The position numbers were made by a program, and so were the translations under genes. The notes under the pieces are model-generated. The model saw only the letters and a program-made list of their open reading frames with translations, did not search any database and was not told where the DNA came from. From Candidatus Eiseniibacteriota bacterium (GTDB lineage: Bacteria; Joyebacterota; Joyebacteria; Joyebacterales; Joyebacteraceae): 17,973 nucleotides of DNA. Positions 7,417 to 15,603 of this stretch are shown here, one piece after another. Position 1 is the first letter of the stretch. The number at the start of each line of letters is the position of its first letter. Where the stretch lies: contig JAUWBY010000018.1 of NCBI GenBank assembly GCA_030609605.1, positions 1-17,973 of the forward strand, written 5' to 3'.

Positions 7417-7594
7417 CCGAATTGGCAGCCTTTCTTGGCCCGGTACAATCCCGTTCTCCAGACGCGGGCGCCGCAACCGACGACAGGTGTTGCTCTTAGC
7501 GTTCCGAGTGGTTTCCGGGAGGGGGCGGTGGGTAGATGGGGCTCGTTGTTTGCCTGGAGGCGGCGGAAGAACCGGTTCTTGTCCAGGGGGGCCG

Positions 7595-8434
7595 ATGCGT
7601 CTCGGTGACATTACGCTGACAGTGCTCGACGCGGAGACGTTTCTGTACGACGGAGGAGCGATGTTCGGCGTCGTGCCCCGTGTCATCTGGGGCAGGCTTC
7701 TCGAGCCCGACGAGCAGAACCGGATCCGACTCGCCGTCAGGCCGCTTCTCATTACTACCCCCGATTCGAAGATCCTGGTCGACACCGGGTTCGGAACACG
7801 CCTGGGCAAGAAGGAACGCAAGATCTTCGGACTAGGGGAAGGCAACAGTGTGGAGTCGGCGCTCGCGGCTGTTGGAGTTGAGCCGGAGGAGATAGATACG
7901 GTTGTCCTGACGCATCTTCACATTGACCACGCGGGCGGGGCGACCAGGAACGATGGCGACAAGGTGATCCCGGCATTTCCAAACGCGCGATATCTCGTGC
8001 ACGAACTCGAGTGGGAGGACGGCCTCGAACCGGACGTCATAAGCGCTGCTGCGTACCGGCGTGACGACTACGTTCCACTCATGGAGGCCGGGGTCCTCGA
8101 ACTCATCGGTGACGAGCGAGACCTGGGACACGGAGTGACAACGGTCCTGACCGGCGGACACTGCCGTGGCCACATCATGGTCGTCGTCGAGACGCCTTCA
8201 GGAACCGCCGTCTATCCAGCGGACCTCATTCCAAGCAGGCATCATTTTCGCGGGGCCTATGTGGCCGGTGTGGATCTCTTCCCGCTGGATGTCGTCGAGC
8301 AGAAGATGCAGCTTCTGGAAGCCGCATCGCGTGACGGGTGGATCCTGATTCTAGACCATGATCCTGATGGAGCAGTCGGTTGTGTGGTTGAGGTGAAGAA
8401 GGGAAAATACTGTTTCGAGGAACTGCCGGACTGA
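7595..8434 (+). CDS. YtnP-like metallo-beta-lactamase-fold hydrolase
   Basis: A 279-residue metallo-beta-lactamase-fold enzyme. Metal ligands are in place: HLHIDH (H107, H109, D111, H112), H189 in GGHCRGH, D210 in PADLIP and H255 in LDHDP. The N-terminal block DGGAMFGVVPRVIWGRLL and the order of segments closely resemble Bacillus YtnP and related lactonases reported to open acyl-homoserine lactones, so a lactonase or other ester hydrolase in the cytoplasm is the best guess. No signal peptide is visible. The ATG at 7595 follows CAGGGGGG; the frame is open further upstream, but that part is low-quality sequence overlapping the promoter. Neighbours give no pathway. Fold assignment is firm; the substrate is inferred. 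Confidence 0.88.
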   Translation: MRLGDITLTVLDAETFLYDGGAMFGVVPRVIWGRLLEPDEQNRIRLAVRPLLITTPDSKILVDTGFGTRLGKKERKIFGLGEGNSVESALAAVGVEPEEIDTVVLTHLHIDHAGGATRNDGDKVIPAFPNARYLVHELEWEDGLEPDVISAAAYRRDDYVPLMEAGVLELIGDERDLGHGVTTVLTGGHCRGHIMVVVETPSGTAVYPADLIPSRHHFRGAYVAGVDLFPLDVVEQKMQLLEAASRDGWILILDHDPDGAVGCVVEVKKGKYCFEELPD

Positions 8435-8555
8435 TGACCGCGGGGCAACCGGCGACGAATTGCAACACAGATAGCCGAGCGGCAATCGGGTGCGAGCCAC
8501 GACAGCAGCATGGCTGGGCAGGCACGGTCTTTAGAAACCAACAGGAGATAGCACA

Positions 8556-9632
8556 TTGGCAAACGAGAGGATTCTCGTTCTGAACCCCGGATCAACCACG
8601 ACGAAGTTAGCGGTCTTCGAAGGCGAAAAGTGCATCCTCGAGGACACGATCAGACACAGCAAGGAGGATCTCGCGCAGTTTGAGCATATCTCAGAGCAGC
8701 GAGACTACAGAGAGTCGCTGATTCTGGCCTTCCTCTCTGCGCATGGGATAGCTCTCGACTCACTCGACGGGACAGTGGGCAGAGGGGGGCTCATGCGGCC
8801 GATCAAGAGCGGGACCTATGCCGTGAACGATGCGATGCTCGAGGATCTGGAGAACTGTCACCTCGGCGAGCACGCGTCGAATCTTGGCGCAGTGCTGGCG
8901 TATGAGACTGCTCGTGAGGCGGGTGTTCCCGCATTCATCGTGGACCCCGTTGTCGTAGATGAGATGAATCCGATGGCGCGGTTCTCAGGTGTGCCCGAAC
9001 TCCCGCGCATGAGCATAGCCCACGCTCTGAACGTCAAGGCGACCGCCAGACGCGTCGCGCGTGAGATGGGGCGCGAACTCTCCGAACTCAACCTTGTCGT
9101 TGCACATCTGGGAGGCGGCACGAGTGTCGTGGCGATTCGGCAGGGGAAGATGACAGACGTCAGCGGCGCGATATCGGCGGGTCCCTTCACGCCCGAGCGA
9201 GCAGGCAGCGTTCCTATCATGAAACTCGTTGATATGTGTTTCTCGGGTGACTTTGCCAAGGCTGAGGTGAAGAAAAAGCTCATGGGTGGCGGTGGTCTTG
9301 TCGCGTACCTGGGCACGAACGATGCGCGCGAGGTGGAAAGAAGAATCCAGGCGGGCGACAAAGACGCGGAACTCGTGATGGACGCCATGATCTATCAGAT
9401 CGCGAAGGAGATCGGAGCCATGGCGACGGTGCTCGAGGGCAAAGTAGACGCCGTGATCATGACCGGGGGACTTGCGAACTCCGAGTACATCATGAGCAGA
9501 CTTGCGGATCGTGTCGGTTTCATCGGCAAGATCATGATAGCACCGGGTGAGGACGAGCTGGAGGCGCTTGCGCTCGGCTGTCTGCGCGTCCTGAGGGGTG
9601 AGGAAGAGGCGCTCGAGTATCCTGGAGGATGA
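8556..9632 (+). CDS. buk: Butyrate kinase
   Basis: A 358-residue acyl kinase of the acetate/butyrate kinase (ASKHA) family, the usual length for butyrate kinase. It interconverts butyryl-phosphate (or a branched-chain acyl-phosphate) plus ADP with the acid plus ATP. Visible motifs are LNPGSTTTKLAVF (ATP/phosphate site, near residue 10), TVGRGGLMRPIKSGTY, the HLGGGTSV loop, SGAISAGPFTPERAGSVP and MTGGLANSEY. The start is TTG at 8556, followed by MANERILVLNPGS, with AGGAG ten bases upstream. The partner phosphotransbutyrylase (ptb), usually adjacent, is not in the window. Branched-chain acyl kinase activity is equally possible. The tdk start lies one base after the stop, so the two are probably co-transcribed. 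Confidence 0.93.
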   Translation: MANERILVLNPGSTTTKLAVFEGEKCILEDTIRHSKEDLAQFEHISEQRDYRESLILAFLSAHGIALDSLDGTVGRGGLMRPIKSGTYAVNDAMLEDLENCHLGEHASNLGAVLAYETAREAGVPAFIVDPVVVDEMNPMARFSGVPELPRMSIAHALNVKATARRVAREMGRELSELNLVVAHLGGGTSVVAIRQGKMTDVSGAISAGPFTPERAGSVPIMKLVDMCFSGDFAKAEVKKKLMGGGGLVAYLGTNDAREVERRIQAGDKDAELVMDAMIYQIAKEIGAMATVLEGKVDAVIMTGGLANSEYIMSRLADRVGFIGKIMIAPGEDELEALALGCLRVLRGEEEALEYPGG

Positions 9633-9633
9633 C

Positions 9634-10209
9634 ATGAGGGATCTTCACGACACAGGTTGGATTGAAGTCATCTGCGGCAGCATGTTCTCGGGCAAGAGCG
9701 AGGAGCTCATCCGGCGTCTGAGAAGAGCGAAGATCGCCAAACAGCGGGTGGTAACCTTCAAACCCGCCATGGACGACAGACACGATGAGGACAACATAGT
9801 CTCCCACGATGATCGCCGGATCGAGTCGATCCGGGTGGAAGACGCTGCTGAGATACTCGACCACGTGGATGAGACCACAGACGTTGTCGGCATCGATGAG
9901 GGCCAGTTCATGGGCAAGGAGCTTCCCGCCGTCTGCGAACAGCTGGCGGACAGGGGTGTCCGGGTCATCGTCGCCGGCCTCGACCAGGACTACCTTGGGA
10001 GGCCGTTTGAGCCGATTCCGCAGCTCCTCGCGGTTGCGGAGTACATAACGAAGACGCTCGCGGTCTGCATGAAGTGCGGCAGACCGGCGAACCGGACGCA
10101 GAGGATCATCAGGAGCGATGAGCGCGTCATCGTTGGGGCCTCCGAGACGTATGAAGCGCGGTGCAGGGTCTGCTTCGACCCGGGGGAGGCCGAACCAGAG
10201 CGTGTATAG
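9634..10209 (+). CDS. tdk: Thymidine kinase (TK1 type)
   Basis: A 191-residue type II thymidine kinase that phosphorylates thymidine to dTMP with ATP in the salvage pathway. It shows the P-loop GSMFSGKS (15-22), the catalytic DEGQF motif with E89, the lasso-type C-terminal region, and a structural zinc site from C145/C148 (CMKC) and C177/C180 (CRVC). The ATG at 9634 lies one base after the buk stop and has CTGGAGG seven to eight bases upstream, inside the end of buk. Length and motifs are complete. The nucleoside phosphorylase homologue at 11446 is another salvage-type gene nearby. Confidence 0.95.
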   Translation: MRDLHDTGWIEVICGSMFSGKSEELIRRLRRAKIAKQRVVTFKPAMDDRHDEDNIVSHDDRRIESIRVEDAAEILDHVDETTDVVGIDEGQFMGKELPAVCEQLADRGVRVIVAGLDQDYLGRPFEPIPQLLAVAEYITKTLAVCMKCGRPANRTQRIIRSDERVIVGASETYEARCRVCFDPGEAEPERV

Positions 10210-10281
10210 CGGGAGTTTCGACCACGATCCCGGGGTGTCGCCGGCCGTCGCGTCCTTCAAGGTGGATGCGGCGGTTTTGCG

Positions 10282-10310
10282 TTGCCGGACGACCAAATGG
10301 GGAATATACT
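10282..10310 (+). promoter_or_regulatory. Promoter of the yggS-yggT group
   Basis: -35 TTGCCG (10282-10287), a 17-base spacer and a near-perfect -10 TATACT (10305-10310). The start near 10317 would leave about 40 bases of leader before the GTG of yggS. Confidence 0.75.
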
Positions 10311-10357
10311 ATGTAGTTCTATGGCTGGTGACCGGAGGCGTCCAAGAGGTAGGAACC

Positions 10358-11041
10358 GTGGCGATACGTGATAATGTCCGTGATGTGATGGAACGCATCG
10401 ATCGAGCAGCGGAACGGGCCCTCCGGGATCCTGCGGACATCAAGCTCGTGGCGGTCACGAAGACGATCGATATCCCCCGCATCGTGGAGGCTATTGAGGC
10501 TGGGGTCTGCTGCGTCGGTGAGAACCGCATCCAGGAAGGAGCACGCAAGTTTCCGGAGCTGCCCCCGGTTGAGAAGCACCTCGTGGGGCACCTGCAGACG
10601 AACAAGGTCAAGGCTGCGCTCGAGCTCTTCGATGTGATCGAATCGGTCGATAGTGTGCGTCTCGCCCGGGAGATATCGACTCGCTGTGCGGTTGCCGGCT
10701 CGGAAGCGAGTGTGCTCGTCGAGGTGAACACGTCCGGCGAGGAGTCGAAATTCGGACTCGAGCCTGGCGACGTGCTTGAAGCGCTCGACGAGATGTCCAC
10801 TCTTCCCGGGCTCAAGGTGATGGGGCTCATGACCGTGGGGGCCTTCCTTTCGGATCCCAACGACGTCAGACCCTGCTTCAGGATGCTCAGGGGAATCCGG
10901 GACGAGGTCGAGGGGCGAGTGATTCCTGGTGTAGCGATGGACCACCTTTCTATGGGCATGACGAACGACTTCGAGGTGGCGATCGAAGAGGGCGCCACAA
11001 TAGTCAGAGTCGGAAGAGCCATTTTTGGGGAGCGAGGATAG
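10358..11041 (+). CDS. yggS: YggS/PROSC family PLP-binding protein
   Basis: A 227-residue alanine-racemase-fold protein of the YggS/YlmE/PLPHP family, which binds pyridoxal phosphate and keeps cellular PLP and amino-acid pools balanced; it has no well-established enzymatic reaction. The PLP lysine is K35 in KLVAVTKTI. Family signatures follow: GENRIQEG, HLVGHLQTNK, EVNTSGEESKFG, GLMTVG and LSMGMTNDFEVAIEEGATIVRVG. The GTG at 10358 is preceded by AGAGGTAGGA and gives the normal length; the frame stays open upstream but runs across the promoter and into tdk. It lies 149 bases after tdk and four bases before yggT, a very common pairing. Confidence 0.93.
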   Translation: MAIRDNVRDVMERIDRAAERALRDPADIKLVAVTKTIDIPRIVEAIEAGVCCVGENRIQEGARKFPELPPVEKHLVGHLQTNKVKAALELFDVIESVDSVRLAREISTRCAVAGSEASVLVEVNTSGEESKFGLEPGDVLEALDEMSTLPGLKVMGLMTVGAFLSDPNDVRPCFRMLRGIRDEVEGRVIPGVAMDHLSMGMTNDFEVAIEEGATIVRVGRAIFGERG

Positions 11042-11045
11042 ACGT

Positions 11046-11348
11046 GTGTTTGTTGCCAGCAACTTCCTGGCGGCTGTCGCATCGATCCTGAATGTCGTCC
11101 TCAGGATCTATTCATACTGCGTGTTGGCCGTGGTGGTCATCTCCTGGGTAGCGCCACGTTCGGTGCATCCCGTCGTCCTTTTCCTGAGAAGCATAACGGA
11201 GCCGCTCTTCTACCGCATACGCCGCGCGCTTCCGTTTCTGTGCCAATCGGGCATCGATTTCACTCCTATCGTGGTCTTCTTCGGAATCGGGCTTGTCAGG
11301 ATGTTCGTGGTATCGACGCTCTATCAGGCGGCGGCGCGGCTTCAGTAG
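11046..11348 (+). CDS. yggT: YggT/YlmG family membrane protein
   Basis: A 100-residue inner-membrane protein of the YggT family with two hydrophobic segments (about residues 7-35 and 71-92) separated by the conserved-looking VVISWVAP...VLFLRSITEPLFYRIRRALP region, where the TEPLxxRIRRxLP pattern is the family hallmark. Members are linked to membrane and osmotic-stress functions, and in plants and cyanobacteria to plastid or nucleoid distribution; no reaction is known. GTG 11046 lies four bases after the yggS stop with GAGGA upstream. A start at 11025 would overlap yggS. Confidence 0.9.
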   Translation: MFVASNFLAAVASILNVVLRIYSYCVLAVVVISWVAPRSVHPVVLFLRSITEPLFYRIRRALPFLCQSGIDFTPIVVFFGIGLVRMFVVSTLYQAAARLQ

Positions 11349-11384
11349 GCAGGAGTAAGAGAAATACAGATCAGGGGCGAGACA

Positions 11385-11420
11385 CCTCTCGGCAACGAGA
11401 GGCCTCCGCAGTGCAGCGGA
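11385..11420 (+). promoter_or_regulatory. Tandem hairpins in the leader of the phosphorylase gene
   Basis: Two adjacent hairpins sit 25-60 bases before the ATG at 11446. The first is CCTCTCG-GCAA-CGAGAGG, a perfect 7-bp stem capped by a GNRA tetraloop (11385-11402). The second is TCCGC-AGTGCA-GCGGA (11405-11420). No U-run follows, so they are more likely an mRNA-stability or translation element than a terminator. Confidence 0.45.
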
Positions 11421-11445
11421 AGACTTTGACATTGGAGGAAGCAGC

Positions 11446-12276
11446 ATGGCAAGGGAACTCACACTCGTCGCAAAGATCGAGAAGGCTGTCGGCTACATAA
11501 GGAAGAAGAGCGAGGTCAAGCCACAGGTGGCAGTCGTTCTCGGGAGCGGTCTCGGGAAGCTCACCAGCCTGATGACCGTTGACGCCGTGATTCCGTTCGA
11601 CAAGATCCCGTATTTCCCCCAGTCGGGTGTCGAAGGACACGCCGGCGAACTCGTGCTGGGCAAGATTGGCCGCAAGCGCGTCGCTCTTATGAACGGCCGC
11701 GTTCACTACTACGAAGGCTACACAATGCAGGAGGTCACCTTCCCGATCCGCGTGCTGCGCGCGCTTGGAGCGAAGAAGCTGATCCTGACCTGCGCTGGCG
11801 GCGGCATGAACCCTCTCCAGGAGAAAGGTGACATCATCGCCATCGTCGACCAGATCAACCTGACGGGTGACAATCCGCTCATCGGCCCGAACGACAACTC
11901 GCTGGGCACGCGTTTCCCCGACATGTCGCAGCCGTACGACAGGGAGTACGTCAAGCTCGCTGAGCAGATTGCGCTTGAGGAGCAGATCCCGCTCAAGAAG
12001 GGTGTCTTCGTCGGCGTGGCCGGTCCGTGTCTTGAGACGGCTGCCGAGTATCGTTTCCTCAGCATGATCGGTGGAGACATAGTGAGCATGTCGATGGTCG
12101 CCGAGAATATCGTCGCCATCCATGGAAAGATGAGGGTGGTCGGGCTCGCCGTGGTTACGGATCTGTGTCTTCCGGACGCATTGGAGCCGGCAAGCCACAA
12201 GGAGATCCTCAAAGTAGCGCGAGCGACCGAGCCCAAGCTGACACAGCTCGTGTTCAGGCTTATCGAGAAGATGTAG
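11446..12276 (+). CDS. Purine nucleoside phosphorylase family protein (variant active site)
   Basis: A 276-residue protein of the trimeric PNP/MTAP family, which splits purine nucleosides with phosphate. Typical features are LGSGLGKL near residue 29, EGHAGEL, GRVHYYEGY, GTRFPDMS, GPCLETAAEYR and the ASHKEIL helix. Two key positions differ from standard PNPs. The TNAAGG loop reads TCAGGG (C116 in place of Asn), and the base-binding VITN reads VVTD (D239 in place of the Asn that fixes guanine/hypoxanthine). Asp at the second place is known from methylthioadenosine phosphorylases and favours 6-aminopurines, so adenine-type or another substrate is plausible. ATG 11446 has TTGGAGGAA upstream. Neighbours are yggT (97 bases before) and ileS (59 after). 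Confidence 0.88.
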   Translation: MARELTLVAKIEKAVGYIRKKSEVKPQVAVVLGSGLGKLTSLMTVDAVIPFDKIPYFPQSGVEGHAGELVLGKIGRKRVALMNGRVHYYEGYTMQEVTFPIRVLRALGAKKLILTCAGGGMNPLQEKGDIIAIVDQINLTGDNPLIGPNDNSLGTRFPDMSQPYDREYVKLAEQIALEEQIPLKKGVFVGVAGPCLETAAEYRFLSMIGGDIVSMSMVAENIVAIHGKMRVVGLAVVTDLCLPDALEPASHKEILKVARATEPKLTQLVFRLIEKM

Positions 12277-12335
12277 AGGTTCCGCGCGATCGTGCCGGGG
12301 CATCCCGGTCCGAACGGCGAAGGCAAGGAACACAT

Positions 12336-15300
12336 ATGGGGTTCAGAGAGTTTCCAAGAAGCATGACGGCTCCCGAGCTAGAGCGCGAGGTGCTCAAGTT
12401 CTGGGACGACGATCATATATTCGAACAGAGTGTGAGTGCCCGCGAGGGCGCCGAGCGCTTTGTTTTCTTCGAGGGTCCTCCCACCGCCAACGGGCACCCG
12501 GGAACTCATCATGTGCTCGCCAGAACCATCAAAGACATCGTCTGCCGCTACAAAACGATGTCCGGCTATCAGGTTGAGCGAAAGGCCGGTTGGGATACGC
12601 ACGGTCTGCCCGTGGAGATCGAGGTGGAGAAACGGCTCAACCTCGAGAACAAGGAGGACATTGAGAAGCTCGGCATCAGCGAGTTTGTGAAGCAGTGCCA
12701 CCAGAGCGTCTTCACCTACAAGGAAGAGTGGGAGGAACTCACCGGGCGGATGGCGTACTGGGTCGACCTGACAGATCCGTACATCACGTGCTCGAATGAT
12801 TACATCGAATCCATCTGGCACATCCTCAAACTGATGTGGGATCGCGGTCTCATCTACCAGGCGCACAAGATACTTCCGTACTGTCCCCGATGCGGAACGC
12901 CGCTATCGAGCCACGAGGTGGCACAGGGCTACGCAGACACCGAGGATCCCTCGATCTTCGTCCGAATGAAGCTCAAGGGGGAGAAGGCGACCTCGTTCCT
13001 GGTCTGGACGACCACACCGTGGACACTCATCTCGAATGTGGCCATCGCTGTTGCACCGGATGAGACGTACGTCGTCGTCGACAACGGTGAGGAGAGGCTG
13101 GTTCTCGCCGAGGCGCTTCTGCCTGTGTTGGAAAGCAGCGACGGCTCCGGCAGGGGGGCAGATCAGACCGACGGCGGAGCCGCCGACGAAGGTCGCGCCT
13201 GGGAAGTCGTGGAAAAGAAGACGGGCGCGGATCTCCTGGGAACGGAGTATGAGCCGCTCTTCAGCTTCGTGCCGTTCGACGAACGGGGTCACTACGTGAT
13301 TGCAGGTGATTTCGTCACGCTGGAGGACGGGACCGGCATCGTGCATGTTGCTCCGGCGTTCGGTGAGGACGACAATCGCGTCGGCAGGGACAACGCTCTG
13401 CCGTTCCTGCAGCCGGTGGATGGCACAGGGCGATTCACGGAGGAGATAACTCCGTGGGCCGGCATGTTCATCAAAGACGCCGATCCTCTCATCATAGAAG
13501 ACCTCAAGGCACGTGGGCTCCTGTACAAGCGGAGCACCGTGGTTCACACGTATCCGTTCTGCTGGCGGTGTGATTCCCCTCTCGTCTACTACGCCCGGAA
13601 TTCGTGGTACCTCAGGACAACTCAGTTCAAGGACGCGATGATAGAAAACAACCGGGCGATCCACTGGCACCCGAAGGAGATAGGCCTAAACCGTCTCGGC
13701 AACTGGCTCGAGAACAACGTGGACTGGGCCATCTCGCGCGACCGGTACTGGGGCACGCCCCTCAACGTCTGGATTTGTGACGAGTGCGGAGCGATGGACG
13801 CCGTGGGCAGCATCGAGGAGTTGAAGGGTCGGGCGGTCGAACTACCCGAGGGTGAGCTCGACCTTCACAAACCCATGATTGATGATGTGCGTCTCAAGTG
13901 CCTGAAGTGCGAAGGTTCGATGACCAGAACACCAGAGGTGATCGATTGCTGGTTTGACACCGGCAGTATGCCGTACGCACAGTGGCACTGGCCGTTCGAG
14001 AACGTCGACAAGTTCGAGAGGAGCTTCCCGGCCGACTTCATCGCAGAGGGAGTCGATCAGACGAGGGGCTGGTTCTACTCACTGCTTGCCATCTCGACGA
14101 TTGTCTCCGGCACCTCGTCATTCAAACGCTGTATCGTGAACGACATGGTGCTCGACAAGAACGGCAAGAAGATGAGCAAGCGCGTCGGCAACATCGTCGA
14201 TTCGATTGAGATAATGGAGAGAGACGGAGCAGACGCCCTCAGGTGGTATATGATGGCGACCAGCCCGCCGTGGGTTCCGACACGGTTCGATCTGGCCGGC
14301 GTGACCGAGACGGCAAGCAAAGTGGTAGGGACGTTCCGCAACACCTACAGCTTCTTTTCCCTCTATGCGAACATCGATGGATTCGATGTCAGCGAGCATG
14401 ATGCACCGCTCTCCGAACGGCCGACGATGGATCGGTGGATCCTGTCCCGCCTCTATTCGACCGTGGCCGCCGTCACTCTGGCCATGGAGAGCTACGACAT
14501 CACCAAAGCTGTTCGCAGACTCCAGCAGTTCGTGCTCGAGGACGTATCCAACTGGTACGTGCGGCTCTCCAGGGCGCGGTTCTGGAAGGGAGAGATGGAC
14601 GAGGACAAGCGTGCGGCCTATGCGACGCTCTTCGATGTTCTCCTGACGGCATCGAGAATGATGGCGCCGTTCGCACCACTCATCTCGGAGGCCGTGTATC
14701 GGAGTCTCTGTGAGGGCACCGGAGATGAGGTCATGGCTCGTGTCCACGGCTGCACGGCGGACAGCGTGCACCTGTGCGCGTTCCCGTCTGTTCCTGACGG
14801 CATCATAGACGAGAAGCTGGAGGCCGACATGGGACTGGCGAGAGCGATCGTTGTTCTCGGGCGTGCCGCGAGGAACGTCTCCGGCATCAAGGTGCGACAG
14901 CCGCTTTCCAGAATCCTTGTCTCTGGTGTTCCCGGGGCATCCAGGTCCGGTGTCGAGGCGCTCGAGGAGCTGATTCTGGCAGAGCTCAACGTCAAGAGCC
15001 TGGAGTGGGCCGAAGCGGGCACACTGGCGGCACTCAAGGCATCACCGATCTTTCCGGTTCTTGGACCGAAGCATGGGAAGAACGTCAACCAGGTTGCGGA
15101 GGCCATTCGCGCACTCGCTGAGGAAGATGTGAATGCTCTTGCGGGGGGCGGACACGTGAGCGTGGCGCTTGGTGAGGAGACGGTTGTCATCGAACCTGGC
15201 GATGTGGAGATAGAGACAGAAGGGCGGGCCGGACTGGCCGTGCAGGCAGATGGCGCCCTGACGGCGGGTCTTGATCTCGAGCTCACGGGTGAGCTCGTGG

Positions 15301-15572
15301 ATGAGGGGTTCGCGCGCGAGATGGTCAACAAGATACAGTTCATGAGGAAGGAGGCCGGCTTCGAAGTGGTGGACAGGATCAACGTCTACTACGAGGCTGG
15401 TCCGCGTCTGACAAAGGCTGTGGAACGCTTCGCTTCCCGGATATCAGGTGAGACCCTTGCAGAAGGCCTCACAGAGGGAAGGGAAGCGGGCGAGCTGGGG
15501 CGGGAATGGGATGTCAACGGCGAGGAAGCCTGGATCGCGGTCGAGCGTGTGAAAAAGGCGCAGTCGGCCTAG
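12336..15572 (+). CDS. ileS: Isoleucyl-tRNA synthetase (IleS2, eukaryote-like type)
   Basis: A 1078-residue class I synthetase that charges tRNA-Ile. The signature region reads GPPTANGHPGTHHVLARTIKD with the HIGH-equivalent at 54-59, and KMSKR is at 612-616. The middle holds the CP1 editing domain (VWTTTPWTLISN), the GWDTHGLPVE motif and CxxC pairs that can bind zinc (CPRCG, CDECG, CLKCEG). The signature form, total length and C-terminal part (after the NWYVRLSRARFW anticodon helix, a long extension with ARNVSGIKVRQPLS) mark the IleS2 subtype, which is often less sensitive to mupirocin. A low-complexity G/D/A-rich insert interrupts the editing domain at about residues 266-288. ATG 12336 gives the expected N-terminus (MGFREFP) with AAGGAA upstream; the frame is open further up inside the phosphorylase gene. 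Confidence 0.96.
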   Translation: MGFREFPRSMTAPELEREVLKFWDDDHIFEQSVSAREGAERFVFFEGPPTANGHPGTHHVLARTIKDIVCRYKTMSGYQVERKAGWDTHGLPVEIEVEKRLNLENKEDIEKLGISEFVKQCHQSVFTYKEEWEELTGRMAYWVDLTDPYITCSNDYIESIWHILKLMWDRGLIYQAHKILPYCPRCGTPLSSHEVAQGYADTEDPSIFVRMKLKGEKATSFLVWTTTPWTLISNVAIAVAPDETYVVVDNGEERLVLAEALLPVLESSDGSGRGADQTDGGAADEGRAWEVVEKKTGADLLGTEYEPLFSFVPFDERGHYVIAGDFVTLEDGTGIVHVAPAFGEDDNRVGRDNALPFLQPVDGTGRFTEEITPWAGMFIKDADPLIIEDLKARGLLYKRSTVVHTYPFCWRCDSPLVYYARNSWYLRTTQFKDAMIENNRAIHWHPKEIGLNRLGNWLENNVDWAISRDRYWGTPLNVWICDECGAMDAVGSIEELKGRAVELPEGELDLHKPMIDDVRLKCLKCEGSMTRTPEVIDCWFDTGSMPYAQWHWPFENVDKFERSFPADFIAEGVDQTRGWFYSLLAISTIVSGTSSFKRCIVNDMVLDKNGKKMSKRVGNIVDSIEIMERDGADALRWYMMATSPPWVPTRFDLAGVTETASKVVGTFRNTYSFFSLYANIDGFDVSEHDAPLSERPTMDRWILSRLYSTVAAVTLAMESYDITKAVRRLQQFVLEDVSNWYVRLSRARFWKGEMDEDKRAAYATLFDVLLTASRMMAPFAPLISEAVYRSLCEGTGDEVMARVHGCTADSVHLCAFPSVPDGIIDEKLEADMGLARAIVVLGRAARNVSGIKVRQPLSRILVSGVPGASRSGVEALEELILAELNVKSLEWAEAGTLAALKASPIFPVLGPKHGKNVNQVAEAIRALAEEDVNALAGGGHVSVALGEETVVIEPGDVEIETEGRAGLAVQADGALTAGLDLELTGELVDEGFAREMVNKIQFMRKEAGFEVVDRINVYYEAGPRLTKAVERFASRISGETLAEGLTEGREAGELGREWDVNGEEAWIAVERVKKAQSA

Positions 15573-15603
15573 CCCCGGGAACTTGCACGGTGGAGGTGAT
15601 GAG

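Larger units (their letters stand above)
7154..7594. other. Divergent intergenic region with two promoters
   Basis: A 441-base gap between the leftward secreted-protein gene and the rightward hydrolase gene. It contains the two divergent promoters listed separately, about 75 bases apart between -35 elements. Between them sits a short inverted repeat, GAGACGG-AG-CCGTCTC (7330-7345), a possible operator. The rightward leader (about 7423-7594, G-rich) and the leftward leader (7154-7277) are long. I recognise no riboswitch, tRNA, 6S, SRP or RNase P RNA in either. Confidence 0.6.

Noticed and set aside
7376..7594. N-terminal extension of the YtnP-like hydrolase
   Set aside because: The open stretch overlaps the promoter, lacks a ribosome site and does not resemble the family; ATG 7595 matches relatives.
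10118..10357. N-terminal extension of YggS
   Set aside because: It overlaps tdk and contains the promoter; GTG 10358 with a good ribosome site gives the normal length.
12277..12335. T-box leader in front of ileS
   Set aside because: The 59-base gap is too short and shows no T-box motif or terminator.
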